Assembly: GCA_947450675.1 (NCBI GenBank) | Contig: CANFWI010000029.1 | Location: 1-40,813 of the forward strand | Reading direction: 5' to 3' | Source: Comamonadaceae bacterium | Lineage (GTDB): Bacteria > Pseudomonadota > Gammaproteobacteria > Burkholderiales > Burkholderiaceae_C | DNA: 40,813 bases | Shown here: piece after piece, positions 8,126-16,873 of the stretch | How the letters are laid out: each line of letters starts with the position of its first letter | Position numbering within the stretch: the first letter of the stretch is position 1 | Notes under the pieces: model-generated | The model's input: the letters and a program-made list of their open reading frames with translations, nothing else | Told to the model about the DNA's origin: nothing | The model's database searches: none | Program-made: the position numbers and the translations under genes

Positions 8126-9931
8126 ATGTCCAACGCCTCCAAAATGCGCTCCCACTATTGCGGTCTGGTGACCGATGCCTTGCTGGGCGAAACCGTCACC
8201 TTGTGCGGCTGGGTCAATCGCCGGCGTGACCACGGCGGTGTCATCTTCATTGACCTGCGTGACCGCGAAGGCTATGTGCAGGTGGTTTGCGACCCGGATC
8301 GCGCGGACATGTTCAAGACCGCTGAAGTCGTGCGCAACGAGTTCTGTGTGCAGATCAAAGGCTTGGTGCGTGCGCGTCCTGAAGGCACGGCCAACGACGG
8401 TCTGAAAAGCGGCAAGATCGAAATTTTGTGCCATGAACTGACGGTGCTGAACGCCAGCGTCACGCCGCCGTTCCAACTGGATGATGACAACCTGTCGGAA
8501 ACCACGCGTTTGACGCACCGTGTGCTGGACCTGCGCCGCCCCTACATGCAGAACAACCTGATGCTGCGTTACCGCGTGGCGATGGAGACCCGCAAGTTTC
8601 TCGATGCCAATGGTTTCATCGACATCGAAACCCCGATGCTGACGAAAAGCACGCCCGAAGGTGCGCGTGACTACTTGGTCCCTAGCCGCGTCAACGAAGG
8701 TCATTTCTTCGCTTTGCCGCAAAGCCCGCAGTTGTTCAAACAGCTGTTGATGGTGGCCGGTTTTGACCGCTACTACCAAATCACCAAATGCTTTCGTGAC
8801 GAAGACTTGCGCGCTGATCGCCAACCCGAATTCACGCAGATCGATATTGAAACCTCGTTCATGGACGAGCAAGAGATTCGCGACATGTTCCAAGGCATGA
8901 TCAGCAACATGTTCAAGACGGTGCTGGCCACCGACTTGGGTGAGTTTCCTGTCATGGCTTATGCGGACGCTATGCACCGTTTCGGCTCAGACAAGCCTGA
9001 CTTGCGCATCAGCCTTGAGTTCACCGAACTGACGGATGTCATGGCCGACGTTGACTTCAAAGTCTTCAGCACACCAGCCACCACGCCGGGTGGACGTGTC
9101 GTTGCACTGCGCGTGCCAGGCGGTTCCGAGATGAGCCGCAGTGAGATCGACGGCTACACCGAGTTCGTCAAAATCTACGGCGCCAAAGGCTTGGCTTGGG
9201 TCAAGGTCAATGACGTGAGCAAGGGCCGTGAGGGTTTGCAAAGCCCGATCGTGAAGAACCTGCACGACGCCGCACTGGCTGAAATTTTGAAGCGCTGCGG
9301 CGCCCAAAACGGTGACATTATTTTCTTTGGTGCCGACAAGGCCAAGGTTGTCAACGACAGCATCGGCGCCCTGCGTCTGAAGATTGGTTTGAGCCCGCTG
9401 GGTCAAAAAGTCGGCGTCTTCACGGCAGGCTGGAAGCCGCTTTGGGTCGTTGACTTCCCGATGTTTGAGCATGATGAAGCCAACAACCGCTGGAGTGCTG
9501 TGCACCATCCGTTCACGGCCCCGAAAGACGGCCATGAAGACTGGATGGACACCGACCCAGGTCGCTGCATCGCCAAGGCCTACGACATGGTGCTGAACGG
9601 TTGGGAACTCGGCGGCGGCTCCGTGCGGATTCACCGTGCTGATGTGCAAAGCAAGGTGTTCGACGCGCTGAAAATCGGTCCGGAAGAAGCACAGGAAAAG
9701 TTTGGCTTCTTGTTAGACGCGCTGCAATACGGCGCGCCACCGCACGGTGGCCTGGCCTTTGGCCTAGACCGCATCGTCACCATGATGACCGGCGCCGAAT
9801 CAATTCGCGACGTGATTGCCTTCCCGAAAACCCAGCGCGCACAGTGTTTGCTCACGCATGCACCCAGCTCGGTGGACGAAAAGCAATTGCGCGAACTGCA
9901 CATCCGTTTGCGCAATCCGCTGCCGGCCTAA
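8126..9931 (+). CDS. aspS: aspartyl-tRNA synthetase
   Basis: A class II aminoacyl-tRNA synthetase of 601 residues, matching the bacterial AspRS length (~590). It charges tRNA-Asp with aspartate. The N-terminal OB-fold anticodon domain is seen in [24 protein letters not shown]. Class II motif 2 is [20 protein letters not shown], the bacterial GAD insertion lies between about residues 290 and 420, and motif 3 is [13 protein letters not shown] followed by [10 protein letters not shown]. Start is ATG 8126; ATG 8144 (MRSHYCG) is also possible because no clear ribosome site precedes either. Whether it also mischarges tRNA-Asn for the amidotransferase route cannot be decided here. nudB follows 57 bp downstream. 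Confidence 0.97.
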   Translation: MSNASKMRSHYCGLVTDALLGETVTLCGWVNRRRDHGGVIFIDLRDREGYVQVVCDPDRADMFKTAEVVRNEFCVQIKGLVRARPEGTANDGLKSGKIEILCHELTVLNASVTPPFQLDDDNLSETTRLTHRVLDLRRPYMQNNLMLRYRVAMETRKFLDANGFIDIETPMLTKSTPEGARDYLVPSRVNEGHFFALPQSPQLFKQLLMVAGFDRYYQITKCFRDEDLRADRQPEFTQIDIETSFMDEQEIRDMFQGMISNMFKTVLATDLGEFPVMAYADAMHRFGSDKPDLRISLEFTELTDVMADVDFKVFSTPATTPGGRVVALRVPGGSEMSRSEIDGYTEFVKIYGAKGLAWVKVNDVSKGREGLQSPIVKNLHDAALAEILKRCGAQNGDIIFFGADKAKVVNDSIGALRLKIGLSPLGQKVGVFTAGWKPLWVVDFPMFEHDEANNRWSAVHHPFTAPKDGHEDWMDTDPGRCIAKAYDMVLNGWELGGGSVRIHRADVQSKVFDALKIGPEEAQEKFGFLLDALQYGAPPHGGLAFGLDRIVTMMTGAESIRDVIAFPKTQRAQCLLTHAPSSVDEKQLRELHIRLRNPLPA

Positions 9932-9988
9932 ATTTCGGCATCCAGTTGCTCCCATCAGCTGTACGCATGCTGTAGCCCGAGCGTTTGA

Positions 9989-10444
9989 ATGAAAACGTTC
10001 AAGCTACCGGTCTCCGTGCTCGTGGTGATTCACACGCCCGCCTTGGACGTGCTGCTGATCCGGCGCGCCGACCACGCCGAGTTTTGGCAAAGCGTGACAG
10101 GCTCAGTCGACGCCGAAGATGCTGATCTGCGCCACACCGCCGCGCGTGAGGTGCGGGAAGAAACGGGGCTTGCGGTCCAACCTGCCGATTTGCTCGACTG
10201 GGGCATGACCAATGTGTACGAGATTTACCCGGCCTGGCGTCACCGTTATGCACCCGGCGTGACACGCAACACCGAGCACTTGTTCAGCTTGTGCGTTCCA
10301 GATGTCGTCCCAGTGCGTTTGTGTCCGCGAGAGCACACCGCTTTCCAGTGGTTGGATTGGCGTGCTGCTGCGGAACGATGCTATTCACCGTCGAACGCCG
10401 AGGCGATTTTGCTGTTGCCGAAGTTCGCATCGGCCCGCACCTGA
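9989..10444 (+). CDS. nudB: dihydroneopterin triphosphate diphosphatase NudB (Nudix)
   Basis: A 151-residue Nudix hydrolase, the same length as E. coli NudB, located directly after aspS as in many proteobacteria. NudB removes pyrophosphate from dihydroneopterin triphosphate, the step after FolE in folate synthesis. The Nudix box begins at TGSVDAED and ends REVREETGL; relative to the classical spacing it carries one extra residue between the first Gly and the REV block. The QSVTGS lead-in and the C-terminal EHTAFQWLDWRAAAERCYSPSNAEAI also fit NudB. FolE is encoded 9.8 kb downstream in the same window. It converges with the MFS gene, 28 bp between stops. Confidence 0.88.
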   Translation: MKTFKLPVSVLVVIHTPALDVLLIRRADHAEFWQSVTGSVDAEDADLRHTAAREVREETGLAVQPADLLDWGMTNVYEIYPAWRHRYAPGVTRNTEHLFSLCVPDVVPVRLCPREHTAFQWLDWRAAAERCYSPSNAEAILLLPKFASART

Positions 10445-10459
10445 GGTCAAGGTGCTTGG

Positions 10460-10489
10460 TGTCGATGCGCTGTCAGTCACGCATCGACA
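10460..10489. terminator. 10-bp perfect hairpin between convergent nudB and MFS genes
   Basis: TGTCGATGCG (10460-10469) is the exact reverse complement of CGCATCGACA (10480-10489), with a 10-base loop holding the MFS stop codon (10473-10475). It would form a stable hairpin in transcripts from either side. Neither flank has a real U-tract, so it could be a weak bidirectional terminator or a 3'-end stabiliser. Confidence 0.5.
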
Positions 10490-11807
10490 GGGTTTGGTTG
10501 GCACGCAGCGCCAGCAAGGTGCAGGCCACACCCGACAGCAGGTAAACACTGACAGCCACCAAGCCAAAGCGCGCTGACAAACCGAGCGCGACCAGTGGCG
10601 CAAAGGCAGCGCCAATCAGCCAAGCCAGATCGGTCGTTAACGCGGCGCCGGTGTAGCGCAAGTGGGGCAAAAAGTTGGCCGTCACGGCGCCTGCAGCCTG
10701 GCCGTAAGACAAGCCCAGCAAGACAAAACCGATCAGAATGAAGGCGTCCTGTCCGAGTGTGCTGCCACCCAGTAAGACGGGTGCCAACAAAGCAAACACG
10801 CCAATCAGCAGGGCCAGCAAGCCCAGCGTACTCCGCCGTCCGATGCGGTCGGCCAGCAACCCTGACACAGGCATTGCACCCGCCGCCAGCAATGCGCCCA
10901 CCATCTGGACGACGAGGAACTCACCAATCAACTGCTCTGAGTACAACATCACCCAAGACAGCGGAAACACCGTGACGATGTGAAACAAGGCAAAACTGGC
11001 CAGCGCGGCAAAGGCACCAATGAACAAGTTGTTGCCTTGGGTGCTGAGCAGTTCACGCACGCTGCACGGTTGCAGCTCGTTGGCATCCAACTCGCGCTCA
11101 TACTCGTGCGTGACCACCAGCCGCAAGCGGGCAAACAAGGCGACCACATTGATGGCGAAGGCTGCAAAAAAAGGATAACGCCAGCCCCAATCCAAAAACT
11201 CCGCGCTGCTCAAATTACCCCAGAGATAAGCAAACAAGCTGCAAGCGATCAAAAATCCCAGCGGTGCACCCAACTGGCCCAGCATGGCGTACCAGCCGCG
11301 GCGGTCTTCAGGCGCGTTCAACGCTAGCAGTGAAGGCAAGCCGTCCCAAGAGCCGCCCAGCGCCAGCCCTTGGCCGATCCGGCAGAGTGTCAGCAAGACA
11401 ATGGCAGCGCCTCCCAACACTTGGTAGCTCGGCAACAAGGCCATGCCTGCGGTGGCGCAACCCAGTAGTAGCAGCGCCAGACTGAGCTTGGCGCTGCGGC
11501 CGTAGCGGCGTTGCAGCCACATGCCCGCGATCGTGCCCAGTGGGCGCATGACAAAGGCCAAGGAAAAGAGCCCAAACGCGTAGAGCGTGCCATGCAGGCT
11601 GTCAACAAAGGGAAAAAACACCGCAGGAAAGACCAATACCGACGCGATGCCAAAAACAAAAAAATCAAAATACTCAGAGGCCCGGCCAATCACCACGCCC
11701 ACGGCGATGTCGCCTGGGGCGACGCTGTCTTTGGATGGGGAAGGGCTGTCATTGCGGGGCAGCTGATGGATGTTGGGGCCGATAACGCTGGCTGGAGAGA
11801 AGTCCAT
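10473..11807 (-). CDS. MFS transporter, metabolite:H+ symporter-like
   Basis: A 444-residue integral membrane protein with about 12 hydrophobic helices in two halves. Each half has an MFS loop signature: RPLGTIAGMWLQRRYGRSAKL after TM2-3 and LADRIGRRSTLG after TM8-9. DFFVFGIASVLVFPAVFFP in TM1 and RIGQGLALGGSWDG in TM4 resemble the metabolite:H+ symporter (MHS) subfamily, which includes carriers of shikimate, proline/betaine and dicarboxylates. The substrate cannot be told from sequence. It is divergent from cyoA and shares a 147-bp region with two perfect palindromes, so it may be coregulated with the oxidase. The start is ATG 11807 with no obvious ribosome site. Confidence 0.88.
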   Translation of the reverse strand: MDFSPASVIGPNIHQLPRNDSPSPSKDSVAPGDIAVGVVIGRASEYFDFFVFGIASVLVFPAVFFPFVDSLHGTLYAFGLFSLAFVMRPLGTIAGMWLQRRYGRSAKLSLALLLLGCATAGMALLPSYQVLGGAAIVLLTLCRIGQGLALGGSWDGLPSLLALNAPEDRRGWYAMLGQLGAPLGFLIACSLFAYLWGNLSSAEFLDWGWRYPFFAAFAINVVALFARLRLVVTHEYERELDANELQPCSVRELLSTQGNNLFIGAFAALASFALFHIVTVFPLSWVMLYSEQLIGEFLVVQMVGALLAAGAMPVSGLLADRIGRRSTLGLLALLIGVFALLAPVLLGGSTLGQDAFILIGFVLLGLSYGQAAGAVTANFLPHLRYTGAALTTDLAWLIGAAFAPLVALGLSARFGLVAVSVYLLSGVACTLLALRANQTLSMRD

Positions 11808-11859
11808 GGTGAATTCAGTGCGGTTTGGAAGGATGAAAAGTAGTTTTAATCAATGTGCC

Positions 11860-11876
11860 TTGGACAATATGTCCAA
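11860..11876. promoter_or_regulatory. perfect 7-3-7 palindrome, candidate operator of unknown regulator
   Basis: TTGGACA-ATA-TGTCCAA is a perfect dyad: 7-base arms around a 3-base centre. It lies 53 bp upstream of the MFS start and 79 bp upstream of the preferred cyoA start, 3 bp from the FNR box. The symmetry and length fit a dimeric repressor or activator. I do not recognise the motif, and no regulator gene other than regBA is adjacent. Confidence 0.55.
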
Positions 11877-11879
11877 TCG

Positions 11880-11893
11880 TTGATTTAGATCAA
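11880..11893. promoter_or_regulatory. FNR/ANR box upstream of cyoA
   Basis: TTGAT-TTAG-ATCAA matches the FNR/ANR consensus TTGATNNNNATCAA at every fixed position. It lies in the MFS-cyoA divergent region, 61 bp before the ATG at 11955. In E. coli FNR, and in Pseudomonas ANR, represses cyo when oxygen is low, so repression of this oxidase under oxygen limitation is the natural prediction. It could also act on the MFS gene. Confidence 0.75.
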
Positions 11894-11954
11894 TGAAGCT
11901 ACAGTGACGCTCAAGACGCAATTAGCGTTTACCCTTTGTAGCTGGTTATCACGC

Positions 11955-13010
11955 ATGTCACTCGCATCCCATAGTTCTCGAGCTTCAAAACGCCTAGCCC
12001 TGTTGCTGGCAGCCCTGCCCCTGGCGGCCTGTAACACGATTGTGATGAAGCCTTTTGGCGACATCGCGCAACAGCAGTCACAGCTGATTGTCACGGCCGT
12101 GGTGCTGATGCTGCTGATTGTCGTACCGGTCATCGTCCTGACCCTGGTGTTTGCTTGGCGCTACAGAAGCGCCAACCAGGCGGCGACCTACGCGCCGGAG
12201 TGGGATCACTCGACTCGTCTGGAATTGCTGATCTGGGGCGCGCCTTTGTTGATCATCATTGCCTTGGGTGCGGTGACCTGGATCAGTACCCACAAGCTGG
12301 ACCCATACCGTCCGCTGGAGCGAATCGACGCCCAACGGCCACTGGTGGCTGGCGTGAAACCATTTGTGGTCGAAGTCGTGGCGCTGGACTGGAAATGGTT
12401 GTTTCTCTACCCTGAGCTGGGCATTGCCACGGTCAATGAACTGGCAGCGCCGGTAGACCGGCCCATCGAATTCAAAATCACCGCCTCCACAGTGATGAAT
12501 TCTTTCTATATTCCCGCGCTGGCGGGTCAAATTTATGCCATGCCCGGCATGCAAACTCAACTGCACGCGGTGATCAACACGGCCGGTGTGTATGACGGCT
12601 TTTCAGCCAATTACAGCGGCCGTGGCTTTTCACACATGCGCTTCAAGTTTTTGGGTCTGGCGCCCGCAGATTTTGAGCGCTGGGTGCAAACCACCCAAAG
12701 CGCCGGTGGAGAACTGGCCCGCCGTGAGTATTTAAAACTCGAGCAACCCAGCGAGAGCGAACCGGTGCGGCGCTACGCCAACGTTGACGCTGGTTTGTAC
12801 CAAGCCATCTTGAACCGCTGCGTCGACAGCAGCAAGATGTGCATGGGCCAAATGATGGCCATCGATGCGGCTGGCGGCTTGGGCAAAGGCAGCGTCGACG
12901 GTTTGTCGACCCAACCCTGGCGAGATGCGCAGCGCACTTACGTCGCCGCCTTGTGCACGCCCGACAACCTCAGCGGCGAAGGCCCGGTGGCCCTGCGTCT
13001 GCAACCCTGA
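11955..13010 (+). CDS. cyoA: cytochrome bo3-type ubiquinol oxidase subunit II
   Basis: Subunit II of a heme-copper quinol oxidase, 351 residues from ATG 11955. The N-terminus is a lipoprotein signal peptide: basic residues, a hydrophobic stretch and the lipobox LAAC, as in E. coli CyoA. Two transmembrane helices follow (around LIVTAVVLMLLIVVPVIVLT and LIWGAPLLIIIALGAVTW), then the periplasmic cupredoxin domain with DWKWLFLYPELGIATVNEL and YSGRGFSHMRFK. The CuA cysteine motif of cytochrome c oxidases is absent, so it uses quinol. A GTG at 11904 opens a longer frame, but it would put the FNR box 10 bp before the start codon and weaken the signal peptide; neither start has a clear ribosome site. 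First gene of cyoABCD-surf1-regBA. Confidence 0.93.
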   Translation: MSLASHSSRASKRLALLLAALPLAACNTIVMKPFGDIAQQQSQLIVTAVVLMLLIVVPVIVLTLVFAWRYRSANQAATYAPEWDHSTRLELLIWGAPLLIIIALGAVTWISTHKLDPYRPLERIDAQRPLVAGVKPFVVEVVALDWKWLFLYPELGIATVNELAAPVDRPIEFKITASTVMNSFYIPALAGQIYAMPGMQTQLHAVINTAGVYDGFSANYSGRGFSHMRFKFLGLAPADFERWVQTTQSAGGELARREYLKLEQPSESEPVRRYANVDAGLYQAILNRCVDSSKMCMGQMMAIDAAGGLGKGSVDGLSTQPWRDAQRTYVAALCTPDNLSGEGPVALRLQP

Positions 13011-13053
13011 CCGTTTGCCATCGGCCTCACCCCCCCAATAACCGAGATCTCAC

Positions 13054-15054
13054 ATGTTCCCCGTTCAAGATATTTTGAAGCTTGTGTTTGGCCGCCTGGG
13101 CCCGGACGCCATACCGCACGACCCGATTGTTCTGGGCACCCTCGCGATGGTGATGGTGGGTGGATTGTCACTGTTTGTGGCGATGACCTACTACCGCGTC
13201 TGGGGGACGCTGTGGCGCGACTGGATCACCAGCATTGACCACAAAAAAATTGGCATCATGTACATCATCCTGGCGGTGGTGATGCTGTTGCGCGGTTTTG
13301 TGGATGCGCTCCTCATGCGCGCCCAACAGGCCATGTCATTCGGCGACAACACCGGGTTTTTACCGCCGCACCATTACGACCAAATTTTCACGGCCCACGG
13401 CGTGTTGATGATCTTTTTCGTCGCCATGCCTGTGATCACCGGCTTCATGAACTATGTGGTGCCCTTGCAAATTGGCGCGCGCGACGTGTCGTTTCCGTTC
13501 TTGAACAACTTCAGTTTTTGGATGACGGCCAGTGGTGCTATTTTGATGATGGTGTCGCTGTTTGTGGGTGAATTTTCAGCCACGGGCTGGCTGGCTTATC
13601 CGCCGCTGTCCGGCATTTTGCAGAGTTCGGGCGTGGGCGTTGATTACTATATTTGGGCGCTGCAGATTGCCGGTGTGGGGACTTCGCTGTCGGGCATCAA
13701 CCTGATCGCCACCATCATCAAGATGCGCGCACCCGGCATGACCATGATGAAGATGCCGATCTTCACCTGGACAGCCCTGTGCACCAACGTGTTGATCGTT
13801 GCGGCTTTTCCCGTGCTGACGGCGGTGTTGGCTTTGCTGACACTGGACCGCACTGTGGGCACCAACTTCTTCACCAATGACCTCGGCGGCAACGCCATGA
13901 TGTACGTCAACCTGATCTGGATTTGGGGCCACCCCGAGGTCTACATCCTGGTTTTGCCATGCTTTGGTATTTTCTCCGAGGTGATTTCAACCTACAGCCA
14001 CAAACGTCTGTTTGGTTATGCCTCCATGGTTTACGCCACCGTTGTCATCACCGTGCTGTCGTACGTGGTTTGGCTGCACCACTTTTTCACCATGGGGTCG
14101 GGTGCCAGTGTGAATGCTTTCTTTGGCATCACCACCATGATCATCTCCATCCCGACCGGCGCGAAGATATTCAATTGGCTGTTCACCATGTACCGCGGCC
14201 GCATCATTTTTGATGTGCCGATGCTGTGGTCCATTGGTTTCATGGTCACCTTTGTGATCGGCGGCATGACCGGTGTGTTGCTGGCGGTGCCGGCGGCTGA
14301 CTTCGTCTTGCACAACAGCTTGTTCCTGATTGCGCACTTCCATAACGTCATCATTGGCAGCGTTGTGTTTGGCATGTTTGCCGGTATCAATTACTGGTTT
14401 CCAAAAGCCTTCGGCTACAAGCTGGATGCGTTTTGGGGCAAGTGTTCATTCTGGTTCTGGCTGGTTGGCTTTTACATGGCCTTCATGCCACTCTATGTGC
14501 TCGGTCTGATGGGCGTGACCCGTCGCATGAGTCATTTTGATGATCCATCGCTACAAATCTGGTTTCAGATTGCCGCCTTTGGCGCCGTGCTGATTGCGAT
14601 TGGGATTGCTTGTTTCTTGATCCAACTGGCGGTGAGTTACCGCAACCGCGAGCAGTTGCGCGACGTCACGGGCGACCCGTGGAATGGCCGGACGCTGGAA
14701 TGGTCAACCTCTTCGCCACCGCCTGAATACAACTTCGCCTTCACACCCATCGTGCATGAACTCGATGCCTGGCACGACATGAAACAGCGCGGCCACCAGC
14801 GGCCGGTGCAGGGCTTTAAAGCGATTCACATGCCCAAGAACACGGCAACCGGCTTTGTCATCGCCATGCTTTGCGCTGTCGTCGGGTTTTCTTTGACCTG
14901 GCACATGTGGCTGGTGGCGGGGCTGTTCTCCGCCCTGGTGCTGGTGACGGTTGTTGTGCACACCTTCAACTACCAGCGCGACTTTTATATTCCGGCAGGC
15001 CATGTCACCGAAATTGAAAACCTGCGCACGCTCTCCCTCGCGGCCCAGGCCTGA
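13054..15054 (+). CDS. cyoB: cytochrome bo3-type ubiquinol oxidase subunit I
   Basis: The catalytic subunit, 666 residues (E. coli 663), with about 15 membrane helices and very high similarity to E. coli CyoB by eye. Quinol-site residues are conserved with a +9 offset: R80, D84, H107, Q110. Low-spin heme ligand H115 is in IFTAHG. The CuB/active-site motifs are GHPEVY with the cross-linked His-Tyr, HHFFTMG, and FLIAHFHNV. It reduces O2 to water at the heme-copper centre while pumping protons. The high-spin heme (O or A) cannot be told from sequence, and no heme O synthase gene is nearby. Start ATG 13054 lies 43 bp after cyoA. Confidence 0.98.
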   Translation: MFPVQDILKLVFGRLGPDAIPHDPIVLGTLAMVMVGGLSLFVAMTYYRVWGTLWRDWITSIDHKKIGIMYIILAVVMLLRGFVDALLMRAQQAMSFGDNTGFLPPHHYDQIFTAHGVLMIFFVAMPVITGFMNYVVPLQIGARDVSFPFLNNFSFWMTASGAILMMVSLFVGEFSATGWLAYPPLSGILQSSGVGVDYYIWALQIAGVGTSLSGINLIATIIKMRAPGMTMMKMPIFTWTALCTNVLIVAAFPVLTAVLALLTLDRTVGTNFFTNDLGGNAMMYVNLIWIWGHPEVYILVLPCFGIFSEVISTYSHKRLFGYASMVYATVVITVLSYVVWLHHFFTMGSGASVNAFFGITTMIISIPTGAKIFNWLFTMYRGRIIFDVPMLWSIGFMVTFVIGGMTGVLLAVPAADFVLHNSLFLIAHFHNVIIGSVVFGMFAGINYWFPKAFGYKLDAFWGKCSFWFWLVGFYMAFMPLYVLGLMGVTRRMSHFDDPSLQIWFQIAAFGAVLIAIGIACFLIQLAVSYRNREQLRDVTGDPWNGRTLEWSTSSPPPEYNFAFTPIVHELDAWHDMKQRGHQRPVQGFKAIHMPKNTATGFVIAMLCAVVGFSLTWHMWLVAGLFSALVLVTVVVHTFNYQRDFYIPAGHVTEIENLRTLSLAAQA

Positions 15055-15080
15055 ACTTAACCCTTGAAGCGTCCCTAAAA

Positions 15081-15704
15081 ATGCAGACTTCTACCCCTTT
15101 GGCGGCCGGCTACCCGGTGCGCTTTTATGACGATGGCGACCACCATCCCCAGCAAGGCACCTTGCTGGGATTCTGGATCTACCTGATGAGCGACTGCCTC
15201 ATCTTTGCTGTCCTGTTTGCTGTTTATGCGGTGCTGGGCCGCGGTTATGCGGCCGGTCCGTCAGGCGCTGATTTGTTCAACCTGCCGCTGGTGGCTGCCA
15301 ACACGGCCTTGCTGTTGTTCTCCTCCGTCACCTATGGCTTGGCCATGATCGGCATGCAGCATGGTCACAAAAAAGCAGTGCTTGGCTGGTTGGGCGTCAC
15401 GGCTTTGTTCGGTTTGGGCTTTTTGGGCCTGGAGCTGTTTGAGTTTTCGCATTTGATCCATGAAGGGGCTGGCCCACAGCGCAGTGCTTTTCTCTCCTCC
15501 TTCTTCACCTTGGTCGGCACCCATGGTTTGCATGTCACCTTTGGCACGATCTGGTTGGTTACCTTGATGTTTCAGGTGAGCCGTTTTGGATTGACCCCTG
15601 AAAACAAGCGCCGTTTGATGTGCTTGTCGATGTTCTGGCACTTTCTGGACGTGATCTGGATTGGTGTTTTCACCTTTGTTTATTTGATGGGAGTGTTGCC
15701 ATGA
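15081..15704 (+). CDS. cyoC: cytochrome bo3-type ubiquinol oxidase subunit III
   Basis: A 207-residue membrane protein (E. coli CyoC 204) with five hydrophobic helices. Recognisable are [24 protein letters not shown] near residue 30, [47 protein letters not shown], and the final [27 protein letters not shown]. Subunit III stabilises the oxidase and its proton pumping but carries no cofactor. It starts 26 bp after cyoB and its TGA overlaps the cyoD ATG (ATGA). Confidence 0.97.
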   Translation: MQTSTPLAAGYPVRFYDDGDHHPQQGTLLGFWIYLMSDCLIFAVLFAVYAVLGRGYAAGPSGADLFNLPLVAANTALLLFSSVTYGLAMIGMQHGHKKAVLGWLGVTALFGLGFLGLELFEFSHLIHEGAGPQRSAFLSSFFTLVGTHGLHVTFGTIWLVTLMFQVSRFGLTPENKRRLMCLSMFWHFLDVIWIGVFTFVYLMGVLP

Positions 15705-16084
15705 GCGAGCACCTGCATGCGTCCGACGACCACAGCCATGACGCCAGCGGCTACCACGCCAGCGTCAAAGGCTATTTGACCGGGTTTTTACTGTCGGTGG
15801 TACTCACCGCGATTCCCTTTTGGCTGGTGATGGCCAAGGTTTTGCCCTCCTCGGGCATCACGGCCCTGGTGGTGCTCGGATTTGCCGCGGTGCAAATTGT
15901 GGTGCACATGGTTTACTTCCTGCACATGAACACGCGGGTCGAGGGGGGCTGGTCGATGCTGGCACTGCTGTTCACCGGCGTGCTGGTGCTGATCATGCTG
16001 TCAGGCTCGATTTGGGTGATGTACCACCTGAACACCAACATGATGCCGGTGCACGACATGACGGAAATGCGTAACATGCCCTGA
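15701..16084 (+). CDS. cyoD: cytochrome bo3-type ubiquinol oxidase subunit IV
   Basis: A 127-residue protein with a His/Asp-rich cytoplasmic N-terminus ([20 protein letters not shown]) and three transmembrane helices, as in the cytochrome o oxidase subunit IV family. The [20 protein letters not shown] helix and [15 protein letters not shown] are typical. It assists assembly and CuB binding in the E. coli enzyme. The start at ATG 15701 overlaps cyoC by 4 bases; an in-frame extension to 15620 lies inside cyoC and is not used. The SURF1 gene begins 3 bp after its stop. Confidence 0.95.
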   Translation: MSEHLHASDDHSHDASGYHASVKGYLTGFLLSVVLTAIPFWLVMAKVLPSSGITALVVLGFAAVQIVVHMVYFLHMNTRVEGGWSMLALLFTGVLVLIMLSGSIWVMYHLNTNMMPVHDMTEMRNMP

Positions 16085-16087
16085 CCC

Positions 16088-16873
16088 ATGACCAACGACA
16101 CCGACTGCTCTCCGCAACCTGCCAGGCCAGCTCTGGTGCTGGTCTTGCTGTTGCTGGCCTCGGCGTTGTTTGCAGGCTTGCTGGCGCTGGGTGTCTGGCA
16201 GGTGCAGCGCCTGCAGTGGAAGCTGGCATTGATGGAACGGGTCGAGCGGCGTGTGCACAGCGCACCGGTGGCGGCACCCGGCCCGGCCGAATGGTCAGCG
16301 ATCAACCGTGAATCGAATGAGTACAGCCGTGTTCAGATCACGGGTCGCTTCGACCACAGCCGGGCCACGCTGGTGCGTGCCAGCACCGAGCTGGGCCGCG
16401 GTTTTTGGGTGGTGACGCCGCTGCAAACGAGCGCCGGCTTTTGGGTTCTGGTGAACCGGGGCTTCATCGCAGAGGCTGACAAAATGCAGGCCGCGCGTCC
16501 TGATCCTGTTGAGATGCAGGTCGTCACGGGCTTGTTGCGTTTCAGTGAACCCACCGGTAGTTTTCTCCAGAAAAACGATGCGCCTGCGGGTCATTGGTAC
16601 TCGCGTGACGTGCCAGCAATGGCGATCAGCGTGAAACTGGAGGCCGCATTGGTGGCGCCGTACTTCATTGACGCGGTGGCCTCGTCCGATGCGCAGGCCT
16701 GGCCGCGTGGCGGGCTGACGGTGCTGAGTTTCAACAACCATCACGCTGTTTACGCCATCACCTGGTTTGTGTTGGCGATCATGGTGGCGGCGGCGGCGGC
16801 CTACCTTTTTTATTCTGAGCGACAACTGCACGCCTTGTCGGCCAGTGGCAAACAGGCGGCTGTTCATGCGTGA
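16088..16873 (+). CDS. SURF1 family oxidase assembly protein
   Basis: A 261-residue SURF1/Shy1 protein with the usual two terminal transmembrane helices (about residues 17-37, and about 224-242) around a periplasmic domain. Family motifs are LGVWQVQRLQWK after TM1, GRFDHSRATLVRAS, GFWVVTPLQT...FWVLVNRGFI, and WYSRDVPAMA. SURF1 helps insert heme a into oxidase subunit I. Paracoccus has a dedicated copy (Surf1q) for its ba3 quinol oxidase, so this one probably serves the CyoABCD enzyme encoded just upstream. It begins 3 bp after cyoD and overlaps regB by 8 bp, making it part of one operon. Confidence 0.9.
   Translation: MTNDTDCSPQPARPALVLVLLLLASALFAGLLALGVWQVQRLQWKLALMERVERRVHSAPVAAPGPAEWSAINRESNEYSRVQITGRFDHSRATLVRASTELGRGFWVVTPLQTSAGFWVLVNRGFIAEADKMQAARPDPVEMQVVTGLLRFSEPTGSFLQKNDAPAGHWYSRDVPAMAISVKLEAALVAPYFIDAVASSDAQAWPRGGLTVLSFNNHHAVYAITWFVLAIMVAAAAAYLFYSERQLHALSASGKQAAVHA

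Noticed and set aside
11904-11954. GTG 11904 as the cyoA start
   Set aside because: It would put the FNR box 10 bp from the start codon and lengthen the lipoprotein signal peptide; ATG 11955 gives a normal signal peptide.
12600-12660. Reading the oxidase as cytochrome c oxidase (aa3)
   Set aside because: Subunit II lacks the CuA cysteines in the YSGRGFSHM region, and subunit I keeps the CyoB quinol-site residues and length.
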